From: Kaistella carnis
GTDB taxonomy: Bacteria; Bacteroidota; Bacteroidia; Flavobacteriales; Weeksellaceae
Assembly (NCBI RefSeq): GCF_003860585.1
Contig: NZ_CP034159.1
Span: forward strand, 3,166,103 to 3,230,102
DNA length: 64,000 nt
Direction of reading: 5' to 3'
The position numbers and the translations under genes were made by a program. The notes under the pieces were generated by a model. It did not search any database, was not told the origin of the DNA, and worked only from the letters and a program-made list of their open reading frames with translations. This document shows positions 62,519 through 64,000 of the stretch, piece after piece (the first letter of the stretch is position 1; the number at the start of each line of letters is the position of its first letter).

Positions 62519-62717
62519 TTTGTTTATATTTTTATTGTTAGATTCTATACAAACTTACGATGGAATTGTTTCATAAAACTTTAATTTGGTAAAATTAACA
62601 GAAACTTGATAATTATCAGCAAATTAATTATTAATATCATAATCTTGCTATAGTTTCAAAAATAGTCAAATCAAATTCTTATATTTACCCTTGTCGAATT
62701 TTTAAAATAATTTTAAA

Positions 62718-63410
62718 ATGAATGTTTTGCTTGCCTCAACTTCCACTTTATTTGGTGGGAAGTATCTGGAATATATTACGGACGAAATTAAGGAACTTTA
62801 CAACGGGATCAATGAGATTGTTTTCATTCCTTTTGCCAGACCCGGCGGTATCTCTCACGATGATTATACTGCGAAAGCTAAAGCGTTTTTTGAAGAAATC
62901 AATATTAGAATCAAAGGATTGCATGAATTTGATGATCAAATCGAAGCAGTGAATAATGCGCAAGGCTTTTTTACAGGAGGTGGAAATACTTTTTTACTGG
63001 TAAAAACTTTGCATGAAAAGGGTCTGATGTCTGTTTTAAAAGAGAATGTAGAAAAAGGGAAACCTTATTTGGGAACAAGTGCAGGTTCTAATATTGGCGG
63101 ACAGAATATCAAAACCACGAACGATATGCCAATTGTTTATCCGCCAAGTTTTGAGTGTATGGGATTGGTTCCTTTCAATATTAATCCGCACTATTTGGAT
63201 CCTAATCCGGACTTAAAGCATAATGGGGAAACGCGTGAAACACGTATTCAGGAATTTTTGACCCAAAATGATACGAAAGTAATCGGACTTCGAGAGGGAA
63301 ACTGGATTCGTAAAATAGGAAATCGCATTACGGTAGAAGGAGATCAGGAAACAAGAATTTTTGAAAAAGATAAAGAACCGTATGAAATAAAATCCGGCAC
63401 GGAATTATAA
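62718..63410 (+). CDS. pepE: Dipeptidase E (peptidase S51)
   Basis: The 230-residue product has the PepE layout: LLASTSTLFGGKYLEYI at the N-terminus, IVFIPFARPGG, FFTGGGNTFLLVKTLHEKG, and the nucleophile Ser in LGTSAGSNIGG. A His in NINPHYLDPN and a following acidic residue complete the triad region. It hydrolyses dipeptides with N-terminal Asp in the cytosol. It converges on the thioesterase gene with a 6-base overlap of the 3' ends. Confidence 0.93.
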   Translation: MNVLLASTSTLFGGKYLEYITDEIKELYNGINEIVFIPFARPGGISHDDYTAKAKAFFEEINIRIKGLHEFDDQIEAVNNAQGFFTGGGNTFLLVKTLHEKGLMSVLKENVEKGKPYLGTSAGSNIGGQNIKTTNDMPIVYPPSFECMGLVPFNINPHYLDPNPDLKHNGETRETRIQEFLTQNDTKVIGLREGNWIRKIGNRITVEGDQETRIFEKDKEPYEIKSGTEL

Positions 63411-63821
63411 ATTTTCCTGCCAGTTTTTTTCGATGAGGTTCATTAAAAATTCCGGACATTTTATGACTTTGTTTGTTTTGGAATCCAGAAAAAATAGAGT
63501 CGTTTTTGCCTCCGTAATTTTTTGTTTAGACGGATTATAAATTTCATACTCAAATTCAATTTTCACACCCGGAATTTTTCTGATGAAAGTATGAATTTCG
63601 AGATTTTGATCGTACAATGCTGGTTTTAAATACTTAATGCTGAATTCCGAAACCGGTAACCAAATTCCGCGCTCTTCAATCTCATCGTACGGCATTCCCA
63701 GTTCGCGAAAAAGTTCTACTCTCGCCACTTCAAAATAAGTAGCGTAGTTGCCATAATAGACGTATTTCATAGGGTCGGTTTCGGCGTAACGTACTCGTAT
63801 TGTGTGAGTTGTGTGTATCAT
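63405..63821 (-). CDS. YbgC/4-hydroxybenzoyl-CoA-type acyl-CoA thioesterase
   Basis: The start is taken at the ATG at 63821 (MIHTTHTIRVRYAETDPMKY), giving 138 residues; a 7-residue extension upstream is unlikely. The catalytic Asp lies in RYAETDPMKYVYYGNYATYF, followed by FEVARVELFRELGMPYDE, the central helix of the hotdog fold. Members hydrolyse aromatic or short-chain acyl-CoA thioesters. It is convergent with pepE and overlaps its end by 6 bases. The window continues for 160 bases of AT-rich sequence without a gene. Confidence 0.9.
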   Translation of the reverse strand: MIHTTHTIRVRYAETDPMKYVYYGNYATYFEVARVELFRELGMPYDEIEERGIWLPVSEFSIKYLKPALYDQNLEIHTFIRKIPGVKIEFEYEIYNPSKQKITEAKTTLFFLDSKTNKVIKCPEFLMNLIEKNWQENL

Positions 63822-64000
63822 GTTCAGTATTAAATTAGTCATACAAATATATTTCTAAATAATCAATAGGACAAAAACTTTTTTTTCATATTTAAAAAGG
63901 TCATCTTTGTCTTCCTTTCAAAATTAACCGCTGAGGGGAAAATTGCAGCAAGAAAATGGATGAAAATTTAACTATAATTTGGGAAAAATGTCTACAGTTC

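Overview
The window is a low-GC, gene-dense stretch of a Bacteroidota chromosome, most probably a Weeksellaceae/Chryseobacterium-like flavobacterium. The evidence is PorT and a type B C-terminal sorting domain of the type IX secretion system (T9SS), a GLPGLI-type secreted protein, TAnnTTTG-type promoter boxes, a 6S-like RNA between zapA and rny, split transketolase genes, and typical flavobacterial dispersed repeats. This assignment is inference; no rRNA or tRNA gene was seen.

Layout. 0-11 kb: a K+/H+ antiporter cut by the window edge, then small secreted or lipoprotein genes, a large TerB-like/PD-(D/E)XK nuclease candidate, the two halves of transketolase pulled apart by repeats, a secreted-protein gene with two in-frame stops, and an AbiH-type abortive-infection gene. 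11-18.5 kb: a Na+/solute symporter, then a stress block on the minus strand (GNAT, TMEM175-like channel, Bcr/CflA exporter, catalase, a second small GNAT, OsmC, pirin). 18.6-27 kb: DHA2 exporter, asparagine synthase, GMC oxidoreductase, a GLPGLI/PNGase F-like fusion and an RNA cytosine methyltransferase. 27.7-38 kb: YjdM, an orphan ABC ATPase, YceI, a frameshifted ExbD-like relic, MsrA, AlaS, a GNAT, a membrane phosphoesterase and a ketoacyl-ACP synthase III. 38-42 kb: ubiE-porT, a coiled-coil protein and zapA, a 6S RNA candidate, and rny. 42.7-50 kb: one gene for a 2402-residue secreted repeat protein with a T9SS tail. 50-64 kb: thioesterases, a BON-LysM protein, an IS1595-type insertion sequence abutting gcvT, idi, a HAD phosphatase with a SerA-type dehydrogenase, mscL, nnrDE, lgt, yidD, rarA and pepE.

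Functional links. PorT belongs to the machinery that would secrete the giant repeat protein. Lgt would lipidate the lipoproteins (CIA30-like, YceI, MsrA). Catalase, OsmC, pirin and MsrA form a peroxide/oxidative-damage theme. The large nuclease candidate and AbiH, both visibly AT-rich, are the best anti-phage candidates.

The main unexplained structure is a set of five intergenic elements (near 6.7, 12.7, 23.9, 27.4 and 54.9 kb) that appear to share one architecture: a GC-rich left arm, a T-run/A-run stem with a variable loop, and a right arm containing AGCGGGA-like sequence. Other observations are a two-stop gene, a frameshifted relic, a truncated TraB-like gene and a repeat-split operon.
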